The notes below the pieces were generated by a model that saw only the letters and a program-made list of their open reading frames with translations, was not told where the DNA came from and ran no database searches. DNA of 5,102 bases from Bryobacterales bacterium (GTDB lineage: Bacteria > Acidobacteriota > Terriglobia > Bryobacterales > Bryobacteraceae), in the NCBI GenBank assembly GCA_003164075.1, contig PLRZ01000097.1, positions 1-5,102 of the forward strand, given 5' to 3'. Both the position numbers and the translations under genes were made by a program. The first letter of the stretch is position 1. Every line of letters starts with the position of its first letter. This document shows positions 1 through 5,102 of the stretch, piece by piece.

Positions 1-774
1 AATGTCTATCGTCCCTTTGCGGCGTTCCAACTTGAGACCGAGGTGCGACTGGACGGCGCCAAAAATGTCCTGGCCACCTTCGCCCGGGTCCCCATCGCCG
101 GGAGCAGCACTGAGATTCGGCTGGTATTCGTAAGCAATATCGTATTTCCCGGTCAACCCTGTCTCGTCCCGCACCGGCGAGTGCACCTGCCCCGAAAGTT
201 TGCTCGCAAATTCCTCCATGGACATGGACAGAAACTTGCACGCAACCAGGGTGCCTCGCATGGTGAAAGAACTACGGGCGGCGTCATCGGGTTTCGCATC
301 CGGGGGCGATTCTTTCAACTTGTGACCTTTACTCCCGACGACGAGGGCATAGACCGGACCCTCCCTCTTTTCCCAGCGAAACTTCAGGCGAAATCGCTGG
401 ACCAACAAATCCTGAAGCATGAGCCGTGCCTGCTGTTTAGTTGCGCCCGCTGGCAAGGTGGCATCTATATCGAACTTATCGCCGTTTATACCGCCCCCGC
501 CAGTCGGTAACCCCTCAAGCTGAAACGGTTGGATGCCGTAGGCGTTTTCGACCAAACCCGAAAGGATAAAGTTGCGAATCGTCAGGCGCGTCGGGCTCGC
601 GGTCCCCGGCCCCCCTTCCCATGAGAGGATTCGGAGGCTCGCCATACTCGACCCTCCGTCCCATGGGGCGGAAAGTTTGACGGAAGCCGCCTCGAAATGG
701 GCGCTGTCAGGAGCTTGCGCCGCCAAGTGGCAGACAATCCCGAAAAATACGAATAGGCGCGGTGTGGTCATCAT
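1..774 (-). CDS. TIGR03435-family exported protein, C-terminus cut by window edge
   Basis: The minus strand is open from ATG at 774 to base 1 with no stop, giving 258 residues. It is recognised as the soil-associated TIGR03435 family from motifs in order: FEAASVKLSAP (27-37); LTIRNFILSGLVENAYG (64-80), where the family has a 'sL..li..AY' block; a GLP...FDIDA stretch (88-105); RLMLQDLLVQRFRLKF (117-132); GPVYALVV (139-146) followed by KGHKLKES; and DETGLTGKYDIAYEY (203-217), then a GAVQSHLGLKLERRKG block (239-254). The family usually ends shortly after this block, so probably only a few residues are missing. The N-terminus (R6, then hydrophobic 7-19) looks like a signal peptide; Cys15 lacks a good lipobox. 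Two ATGs are adjacent (774, 771); GAGGA at 783-779 lies 4 bases from the first and 7 from the second, so 771 may be the real start. The molecular function of the family is unknown. It follows the pseudopilins on the same strand after 82 bases and may have its own promoter. Confidence 0.87.
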   Translation of the reverse strand, partial: MMTTPRLFVFFGIVCHLAAQAPDSAHFEAASVKLSAPWDGGSSMASLRILSWEGGPGTASPTRLTIRNFILSGLVENAYGIQPFQLEGLPTGGGGINGDKFDIDATLPAGATKQQARLMLQDLLVQRFRLKFRWEKREGPVYALVVGSKGHKLKESPPDAKPDDAARSSFTMRGTLVACKFLSMSMEEFASKLSGQVHSPVRDETGLTGKYDIAYEYQPNLSAAPGDGDPGEGGQDIFGAVQSHLGLKLERRKGTIDI

Positions 775-790
775 GCTGTCCTCATCTTAG

Positions 791-829
791 AATAGACTTT
801 CAGATATTAATCTGTCTATTCCTGCAGGA
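791..829 (-). promoter_or_regulatory. Nested AT-rich palindrome with a candidate weak promoter, plus adjacent 10-bp palindrome
   Basis: AATAGAC (791-797) and GTCTATT (814-820) are perfect inverted 7-mers, and CAGAT (801-805) with ATCTG (810-814) is a second inverted pair inside them. Next to it, 820-829 is the perfect palindrome TCCTGCAGGA. On the minus strand the outer arms contain TAGACA (818-813) and TATTCT (794-789), 18 bases apart, resembling -35 and -10 boxes for the downstream TIGR03435 gene. A start site at the usual distance would fall near 782, inside the ribosome binding site, which argues against this exact promoter. The palindrome could instead be a repressor operator or a weak stem-loop between operons; there is no U-run after it as an intrinsic terminator would need. 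The symmetry is directly visible; the role is inferred. Confidence 0.35.
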
Positions 830-856
830 GGGCGAACTCAAGCATGCCCCGCCCCT

Positions 857-1264
857 TCACCACTCGGAGTACGCAGTTCCCTCGAGACTGGTCTTATCCG
901 ATCCGCTATGGACATCCCAGATGCCGGGCTCCTGCTGGCTCACGCTTTGCGTGGCGTCTTCCATTACCGTGTGCCATTCGGTGGAGTAGTTATTCATGGG
1001 GTCGGTGGGGATGGCCCGCAGGTAGCCTTCACTTACCAGGTCCTGCAGACTCTGAGGACATTTCCCCTTGTCGTAGCAGTAGTTGTCGATTACCGTGCGC
1101 AGGGTGAACAGGTTATTATGCAACACGCTCTCTTTGGAGCGCGTGATCGAGCGCGTGAGCTGCGGAATGGCCATGGAGATCAGAATCACCATGATCGTGA
1201 CCACCACCATCAGCTCGACAAACGTGAAGCCGCGTCTGCGGCGCTGCGTCTTACCATTCTGCAT
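857..1264 (-). CDS. Third pseudopilin, GspG-like (type II secretion / type IV pilus family)
   Basis: A 135-residue prepilin-like protein. A short basic leader (MQNGKTQRRRRG) ends at Gly12, followed by FTFVELMVVVTIMVILISM, with Phe at mature +1 and the conserved Glu at +5 (Glu17). This is the substrate signature for prepilin peptidase cleavage and N-methylation. The hydrophobic helix (13-34) is followed by a polar helix to about 60 and a Cys63/Cys69 pair ahead of PQSLQDLV. The C-terminal region, with AIPTDPMNN, GIWDVHSGSD and a final YSEW, resembles the major pseudopilin GspG more than the two upstream paralogues do. ATG 1264 is chosen over the upstream in-frame TTG at 1312 because it gives a normal short leader and because the same overlap occurs at the previous junction. 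There is no clear ribosome binding site, so translation is probably coupled to the preceding gene. It ends the pseudopilin series. Confidence 0.9.
   Translation of the reverse strand: MQNGKTQRRRRGFTFVELMVVVTIMVILISMAIPQLTRSITRSKESVLHNNLFTLRTVIDNYCYDKGKCPQSLQDLVSEGYLRAIPTDPMNNYSTEWHTVMEDATQSVSQQEPGIWDVHSGSDKTSLEGTAYSEW
1251..1264 (-). promoter_or_regulatory. Stop/start overlap coupling pseudopilins 2 and 3
   Basis: The end of pseudopilin 2 (codons for A-E-W-stop) overlaps the ATG of pseudopilin 3 by 14 bases; on the minus strand the segment reads CCTTATGCAGAATGGTAA (1268-1251). The start codon lies before the stop codon in a different frame, a common layout for termination-reinitiation coupling. 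No strong Shine-Dalgarno precedes the ATG. The coupling itself is inferred. Confidence 0.6.
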
Positions 1265-1739
1265 AAGGTGTACCGTCGGGAGCCTTGTCTTCCGTCTTCG
1301 TGTAAACGTCAAACACGCACTGGCCCCCCCAACTCTTGGATTTCGGATCGTCCTGCGGGCTGCGCAGGCCCCATTCGTACTTGCCCGTGAAAGGATCTTT
1401 GGGCATGTACCTCAGAAACTTCATCTTGGTGCCATTGGGATCGTTGGCCAGGACCTTGCCTGCCACCAGCACTTCCAGAGTATCGGGGTAACAGTCGGCG
1501 CCCGCCTTGGGGGGACCGAAGTAGCCCTGATCGCAATTGTCCTTGTACTTGTCGATCGCCTTGCGTATCATCCTCAGGTCATAACTCAGGTCCGCCTCGC
1601 GCTGGACGCGGATCTTGATACGCGCCAGCGGCAGCGCCAGAGTCGACAGCACCAGCATGATGGTGCACGAAACCACCAGCTCGATGAGCGTCAATCCGCG
1701 TTGGTTCCTGCGTTTCGTGCCGCGCTTACCATTCCGCAT
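1251..1739 (-). CDS. Second pseudopilin (type II secretion / type IV pilus family)
   Basis: A 162-residue prepilin-like protein counted from ATG 1739. A 15-residue basic leader ends in RG, then LTLIELVVSCTIMLVLSTLAL with Leu at mature +1 and Glu at +5 (Glu20). After the membrane helix comes a polar helix (IRKAIDKYKDNC), then the block shared with pseudopilin 1: Cys69 and Cys83 flanking a Gly/Pro loop, CYPDTLEVLV, KMKFLR, MPKDPFTGKYEWGLRS, QDD and VFDVYTKTEDKAPDGTPYAEW at the end. The closing section matches the position of the GspG calcium-binding C-terminus, but I cannot assign metal ligands with certainty. The protein also has Cys25 in the membrane helix and Cys141. An alternative ATG at 1751 would add MASL and has AGGA 11 bases upstream; 1739 is preferred because the identical overlap arrangement recurs at the next junction. 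It is clearly a close paralogue of pseudopilin 1. Confidence 0.91.
   Translation of the reverse strand: MRNGKRGTKRRNQRGLTLIELVVSCTIMLVLSTLALPLARIKIRVQREADLSYDLRMIRKAIDKYKDNCDQGYFGPPKAGADCYPDTLEVLVAGKVLANDPNGTKMKFLRYMPKDPFTGKYEWGLRSPQDDPKSKSWGGQCVFDVYTKTEDKAPDGTPYAEW
1726..1739 (-). promoter_or_regulatory. Stop/start overlap coupling pseudopilins 1 and 2
   Basis: The last codons of pseudopilin 1 (A-E-W-stop) overlap ATG 1739 of pseudopilin 2 by 14 bases; the minus strand reads CCTTATGCGGAATGGTAA (1743-1726). It matches the junction between pseudopilins 2 and 3 at all but one of 18 bases. The same residues thus encode a C-terminal YAEW in one frame and an MRNGK leader in the next. Translational coupling is inferred. 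Confidence 0.6.
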
Positions 1740-2190
1740 AAGGCTGGCCATCGCTGTCGTGATCCTGCGTCTTGGTGTAGACGTTAAAAACGTTGTCGCC
1801 GCTCCAGGTTGCCGACTTGATGTCGTCCTGCATGCTCCGCATGCCCCATTCCTTGGAGTTGGTGAACGGATCCCGCGGAATGCCCCGCAGAAACTTCATC
1901 TTCTTGCCGTCCGCCGCCTGCGTCTTCACGCCCTCCACCAGAATGTCCAGCGATTCGGGATAGCAGAAAGTACCTTGCTTGATCGCCCCAAAGGTCCCCA
2001 GATCGCAAGCTTCTTTGTATTTGTCGATGGCCTGGCGCATGTCGCGGAGGGCGAATTTGAGATCCAATTCCCTCCGCGTCCGCACTTTGACCCGCGCCAG
2101 CGGAACCGCCATCACCGAGAGAATCATCATGATGGTGAAAGACACCACCAGTTCGACTAACGTGAACCCTCTTTTGCCTGCCCTCCGCAT
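1726..2190 (-). CDS. First pseudopilin (type II secretion / type IV pilus family)
   Basis: A 154-residue prepilin-like protein. The leader MRRAGKRG is cleaved, by family knowledge, before FTLVELVVSFTIMMILSVMAV; Phe9 is mature +1 and Glu13 is the conserved +5 residue needed for methylation and assembly. The N-terminal hydrophobic helix is followed by a basic segment and the polar helix MRQAIDKYKEAC. Cys62 and Cys76 bracket a Gly-rich loop before CYPESLDILV. The C-terminal part carries KMKFLRGIPRDPFTN, KEWGMRSMQDD, VFNVYTKTQD and a terminal YAEW, all shared with pseudopilin 2. ATG 2190 is chosen because AGGA at 2200-2197 sits 6 bases upstream; an in-frame TTG at 2196 is the alternative. The gene starts 14 bases after the secretin stop, consistent with one operon. 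Which pilus component it is (major or minor) cannot be told from sequence alone. Confidence 0.92.
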   Translation of the reverse strand: MRRAGKRGFTLVELVVSFTIMMILSVMAVPLARVKVRTRRELDLKFALRDMRQAIDKYKEACDLGTFGAIKQGTFCYPESLDILVEGVKTQAADGKKMKFLRGIPRDPFTNSKEWGMRSMQDDIKSATWSGDNVFNVYTKTQDHDSDGQPYAEW

Positions 2191-2196
2191 CGCCAA

Positions 2197-2200
2197 TCCT
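2197..2200 (-). promoter_or_regulatory. Ribosome binding site of the first pseudopilin
   Basis: AGGA on the minus strand lies 6 bases before ATG 2190 in the 14-base gap after the secretin stop. It favours ATG 2190 over TTG 2196 as the start. It is the best-placed Shine-Dalgarno of the three pseudopilin genes, which fits loading ribosomes here and coupling to the two overlapping genes downstream. Confidence 0.6.
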
Positions 2201-2204
2201 AAAC

Positions 2205-4799
2205 CTACTTAATATTAACCGTCATCTTGGGACTGCCCGATCCCACCATCTGGTTCTGCGCGTTGCTCAACGTGATGTTGTTGGCCGAGACGGTGGCCGT
2301 ACCGCTCGCCAGCGCTTTGAAATTCAGAGTCAACAGGGTACCCGTTCCGGCCACCGCGGCGCTTCCCGGTTTGCGGCTCAGACGCACGCTGGCCAGCCCC
2401 GACTCGTTTTGCACATTCTTGATCAGCAGAGGCTCCTCGCCATCGCCCGACCAGAATTTGCCGAAAGCCACGTCATTCAAGCTCAGCAGCTTGGGATCGT
2501 ATTGCAGCATGAAGGGAGCGGAAACCACATCCCTGGCGTTGTCCACCTGTATGGTGACGCTAAAGCTCTCGCCGGCGTTCTTGTTCACCTGCTCCTCGGC
2601 AAAGTGAAGCTTGACTGGACCGCCGGGTTTCGCCGGAGCCGCCGGGGTTGCCGCGGGAGTCGTCGTAGTCGTAGTCTCGGGAGGAGCCGTAGCCGGCGGC
2701 ATCGGTCCCGGAGGTCCGGCGGGCGGAGCCGTGGGTGGCGGAGCCATTACCGGGGCAGCCAGAGGAACCGCGACGGCCGGCGTGGGAGCCGCAACCGGCT
2801 GAGCAGCCGGCTTCACCGCTGCGCCGTCGCCACCCGGGGCCGGTGCAGGCGCCGGCACATCCGACGGGGGCGCCTGGAATTCCTGCTCCACGGCCCTCGG
2901 TCCGCGTCTCAGGGTCACTTGGTTCTGCGTCCCGGAATCGACGCCGCGCAAGTTCTCCGGGGTGATATCGGGCCGCCGCACCACGTGCGGAATCATCGCG
3001 ATCATGATTTCATCGCGCTCGCGGTCCACGCTGTCGCCGCTGAACAGCTTGCCGATAATGGGAATGTTGGCGAGCCCCGGAACACCGGTCTTGCTCTTGT
3101 TGTCCTGGGTGGAAAGCAGGCCGCCGATCAGGCTTACTTCGCCCTCGCGCAGGCGGATATCCTGCTCCACCTTCCGCTGTCCGATGATGGGCTCGTTGAT
3201 GCCGCCCAGATTCACTTGCCCGGTTACGCTCGAAATGTCCAGACTCACGTGAAGGGAGATCTCCCCGTTGTCATGCACCTTAGGCAGGATTTCCACGTTG
3301 ACGCCGACGTCCAGATAGGTGAACTGAGTGTTGACCAGCGGACTGATACCGGCGCCGGCAACACCGCCCAGGCCCGGCTGAAAGCTGCCGCTGGCGGTAG
3401 GCTCCTTCTCACCGATCTTCATGCTGGCCTTCTGTCCATCCACCGAGCGGAGTTGCGGAGACTGCAGCACTTTGGTGCGCGTATCGCTCAAGGTGGCCGT
3501 AAACACGGCGCTGGGCAGCACCGTCGACCAGTCGCCGGCATTCACCTGCCCGATGTGCGAAAAGGGAATAGCGGTGCCGGTGGTGCTGCTGCCGGTGCCC
3601 GTGGTGCTGGTCCCCCCCGTTGTGGTGGATGCCGTAGTGTTGGAGGTGGTGGTGGCCGCAGTGGTCGTAGTGGCCGCCTCTTGCACCTGGATGCTGGTGC
3701 GCGGCGTGAAATTCCCGTTCAGACTCACGCCGGTGGTGAAGGGCCCGGCGGCCAGACTGCGCATGTAAACCGAGCTGGCCTCCATCACGAAAATGTCAAC
3801 CACAACCTCGGATCTGGGCTTATCGAGATCGTGGATGATCTTCTCGGCCAGGGCCATCTTGTCGGCCGTGCCTTTGGCGATGATGGCGCCCTGCGATTCA
3901 AACGGAAACAAACGCTGCAGGTCGGCCACTGTACGGATGGCGGTCACCATGGCCGTCAGGTCGGCGTTTACGGTGATATTCTTCAGATAGAAAATCCGCG
4001 TTACTTCCTCTTCGTAGTCCCGCCGCTTGTTGGCATTGTCCATGGTCACGAAAATCGTATTGGCGTTGATCGGTTTCCAATACGACTTGGTGAGGATAGA
4101 GAGATAATCCAACGCTTCCGTAACCGTGGAATTGGTGAACGTAACAGTCTGCTTGGCCGCCGAGGCGGCTTGCGTGAGATACTCCGGGTCGTACAAGACG
4201 TTGAGGCCGGCGTTCAAGGCCAGAGTGTCGAACAGGACTTTGGGCGACTGGTTGTTCATCTTGAAGTCCTGCAGAGTAGGCTTCATGGGCTTCAGTTCGG
4301 GGACCGGCAGCAGCCGGTTGATCCGCTCCTCGGCCTCTTTGTTGGCCGCTTCCGACGGCGTCAACCCACGGACCTCGGGTGCAGCTTCCGCGCCGGTCTG
4401 CTCCACCCTGCGGCGCTCCCGCTGGATCATATCCTGGGTCTTCAGGATCTCCTGTTCCGCCACGGTGGAGCCGGGATTGAGGGCAAAACCCTTCTGAAAC
4501 TCCAGGAGCGCTTCGCCGAGCTGGCCCTGGGCGCGAACCCTTGTGCCATTGGAAATATGCATGGCCGAGGTCTCAAACCGGGCCTTCTGGGCGGCCATCT
4601 GGTAGGTCAGTTCGCCAGGATCCTCGGAAAGCGCCTTTTCATAGGCTTCCAGGGCGGCATCCCACTCCTTCTTTTCCTCATGGGACCGGCCTACGGCGAG
4701 AAACTTGTCGCCCTTGCGCGTTTTGCCCTCCAGCGGAAGCATTGGGCCAAGCATGGCGATAGTCATCAGAATCGCCATGAAACGATTGAAACGAAGCAT
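2205..4799 (-). CDS. Outer-membrane secretin with N-terminal TPRs and C-terminal cohesin-like domain
   Basis: An 864-residue protein expected to form the multimeric outer-membrane channel of a type II secretion or type IV pilus-like machine. Domains in order: signal peptide (R3/R6, hydrophobic 7-22); two TPR-like repeats (about 30-63 and 84-117, each with an AL..Y/F.K..AL/FAL.P pattern); an STN/N0-like domain (about 172-255: LQDFKMNNQSPKVLFDTLA, GLNVLYDPEYL, then VTEALDYLSILT); one N1-like domain (about 267-328: TRIFYLKNI ... GAIIAKGTADKMALAEKIIHDLD); the secretin region (about 330-608) with VLQSPQLRSVDGQKA (444-458), the IGEKEP segment, LREGEVSLIGG (550-560) and the signature VPGLANIPIIGKLF (573-586). 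A Thr/Ser/Gly-rich insert spans about 375-410. A Pro/Ala-rich linker (642-726) leads to a cohesin-like beta domain (about 727-864) with VKLHFAEEQ, GESFSVTIQVDNA and FMLQYDPKLLSL. No cysteine occurs, so it is not a lipoprotein. GGAAAG at 4814-4809 lies 9 bases before ATG 4799. It is the first gene of the operon with the pseudopilins. Secretin identity is secure; substrate and exact system type are not. Confidence 0.94.
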   Translation of the reverse strand: MLRFNRFMAILMTIAMLGPMLPLEGKTRKGDKFLAVGRSHEEKKEWDAALEAYEKALSEDPGELTYQMAAQKARFETSAMHISNGTRVRAQGQLGEALLEFQKGFALNPGSTVAEQEILKTQDMIQRERRRVEQTGAEAAPEVRGLTPSEAANKEAEERINRLLPVPELKPMKPTLQDFKMNNQSPKVLFDTLALNAGLNVLYDPEYLTQAASAAKQTVTFTNSTVTEALDYLSILTKSYWKPINANTIFVTMDNANKRRDYEEEVTRIFYLKNITVNADLTAMVTAIRTVADLQRLFPFESQGAIIAKGTADKMALAEKIIHDLDKPRSEVVVDIFVMEASSVYMRSLAAGPFTTGVSLNGNFTPRTSIQVQEAATTTTAATTTSNTTASTTTGGTSTTGTGSSTTGTAIPFSHIGQVNAGDWSTVLPSAVFTATLSDTRTKVLQSPQLRSVDGQKASMKIGEKEPTASGSFQPGLGGVAGAGISPLVNTQFTYLDVGVNVEILPKVHDNGEISLHVSLDISSVTGQVNLGGINEPIIGQRKVEQDIRLREGEVSLIGGLLSTQDNKSKTGVPGLANIPIIGKLFSGDSVDRERDEIMIAMIPHVVRRPDITPENLRGVDSGTQNQVTLRRGPRAVEQEFQAPPSDVPAPAPAPGGDGAAVKPAAQPVAAPTPAVAVPLAAPVMAPPPTAPPAGPPGPMPPATAPPETTTTTTPAATPAAPAKPGGPVKLHFAEEQVNKNAGESFSVTIQVDNARDVVSAPFMLQYDPKLLSLNDVAFGKFWSGDGEEPLLIKNVQNESGLASVRLSRKPGSAAVAGTGTLLTLNFKALASGTATVSANNITLSNAQNQMVGSGSPKMTVNIK

Positions 4800-4966
4800 G
4801 TTAGTTAACTTTCCGAGGATTCTGGAGCGTTTGCATTGGTATCCAGTGCCACTGTGCCGACCTGAGACTTCTACCCGGATTGACGCGCCAAGGCTCCGTA
4901 GCGTGGAAGGGAAAATGCGCCCGGCCTCAAATACAGTTCACCGAACGGACATCCCGCTGAGCTTCG

Positions 4967-4985
4967 GTGGGGCAGGCTTCAGCCC
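4967..4985 (+). repeat. Degenerate copy of a GTGGGGCAGGC repeat
   Basis: GTGGGGCAGGC at 4967-4977 is repeated exactly at 5027-5037. This copy continues as TTCAGCCC, which allows only a short GGCT/AGCC stem, so it looks like a decayed or truncated version of the hairpin element to its right. Confidence 0.5.
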
Positions 4986-5026
4986 AATGTCACTTACTCT
5001 GGCAGAGGCGGAATTCCGCATAATTC

Positions 5027-5068
5027 GTGGGGCAGGCAATCTTGCCTGCAGCCGGCTATTAGCCGGCT
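5027..5068 (+). repeat. REP-like double-hairpin repeat
   Basis: The unit opens with GTGGGGCAGGC. The first hairpin pairs GCAGGCA (5032-5038) with TGCCTGC (5043-5049) around a 4-base loop. Immediately after it, AGCCGGCT (5050-5057), itself a palindrome, is repeated at 5061-5068 across ATT, giving an 8-bp stem with a 3-base loop. No T-run follows on either strand, so an intrinsic terminator is unlikely. GC-rich paired hairpins like this between genes are typical of REP/BIME-type elements; similar GGGGCAGGC hairpins are, as far as I recall, common in Solibacter-type genomes, which I cannot verify here. Confidence 0.6.
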
Positions 5069-5102
5069 CTTCCGGGCCATGAACAGTCGTCGCCGAGCCC
5101 AA

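Larger units (their letters stand above)
4800..5102. other. Upstream intergenic region, no convincing gene
   Basis: About 300 bases precede the secretin gene. It should hold the operon promoter, but I see no -35/-10 pair on the minus strand that I would defend. GTTAAC at 4804-4809 is a 6-bp palindrome just before the start codon. The right half is taken up by REP-like repeats. A minus-strand frame is open from the window edge to a stop at 4938-4940, but its sequence is made largely of the repeats and shows no family motif. Confidence 0.5.

Noticed and set aside
43..510. A 155-codon plus-strand frame in the left part of the window
   Set aside because: It is antisense to the TIGR03435 gene, whose family motifs run continuously on the minus strand through the same bases.
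829..856. Possible intrinsic terminator after the last pseudopilin
   Set aside because: Only a 4-bp GGGC/GCCC pairing is visible and no U-run follows, so I do not call a terminator.
1083..2160. Plus-strand frames of 160 to 234 codons opposite the pseudopilins
   Set aside because: They are mirror images of one another (for example repeated RQRQ/HHQLD-like stretches) because they lie antisense to paralogous pilin genes. They show no family motif.
2622..2876. Pro/Ala-rich segment considered as a separate repeat or gene boundary between secretin and cohesin-like domain
   Set aside because: The reading frame is continuous with no stop or new ribosome binding site, and low-complexity Pro/Ala/Thr stretches are ordinary interdomain linkers.
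2409..4808. A 799-codon open frame on the plus strand, antisense to nearly the whole secretin gene
   Set aside because: Its translation is rich in Arg, Gly and His with no recognisable domain, while the minus strand encodes a clear secretin. Long antisense frames are common in GC-rich genes with strong codon bias.
4705..5082. A 125-codon plus-strand frame across the secretin start and upstream region
   Set aside because: It overlaps the secretin coding start antisense, runs through the REP-like repeats and has no recognisable domain.
4938..5102. Minus-strand frame open from the window edge to a stop at 4938-4940, possibly the end of an upstream gene
   Set aside because: Its translation is largely that of the hairpin repeats, with no family motif and no visible start. 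A gene tail cannot be fully excluded without the sequence beyond 5102.

Overview
The window looks like a piece of an Acidobacteriota genome, most likely of the Solibacter/Bryobacter type. I infer this from three things: GC-rich DNA, a TIGR03435-family gene (a soil-associated family heavily expanded in that group), and a secretin plus pseudopilin block of the kind seen there. No 16S or other taxonomic marker is present, so the assignment is an inference. Every gene I can support lies on the minus strand, so the window reads right to left.

Layout in transcription order: (1) 5102-4800 is a non-coding upstream region with a REP-like double hairpin and an 11-bp direct repeat. (2) 4799-2205 encodes an 864-residue outer-membrane secretin with an unusual build: signal peptide, two TPRs, one STN/N0-like domain, one N1-like domain, the secretin channel domain with a Thr-rich insert, a Pro/Ala-rich linker, and a C-terminal cohesin-like domain. 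(3) 2190-1726, 1739-1251 and 1264-857 encode three tandem type II/IV pseudopilins. The first follows the secretin after 14 bases with a good ribosome binding site. The second and third each start inside the last codons of the gene before, through the same 14-base overlap. (4) 856-775 is a short spacer with a nested AT-rich palindrome and a perfect 10-bp palindrome. (5) 774-1 encodes a TIGR03435-family exported protein of unknown function whose C-terminus runs off the window.

The secretin and pseudopilins look like one operon. By family knowledge, pseudopilins are processed at the inner membrane into a periplasmic pseudopilus or pilus that works with a secretin channel in the outer membrane. 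The assembly ATPase, the inner-membrane platform protein and the prepilin peptidase are not in the window and would have to be encoded elsewhere. The most distinctive points are the secretin with TPR and cohesin-like ends, and the repeated stop/start overlap joining the pseudopilin genes. The large plus-strand reading frames are antisense shadows.
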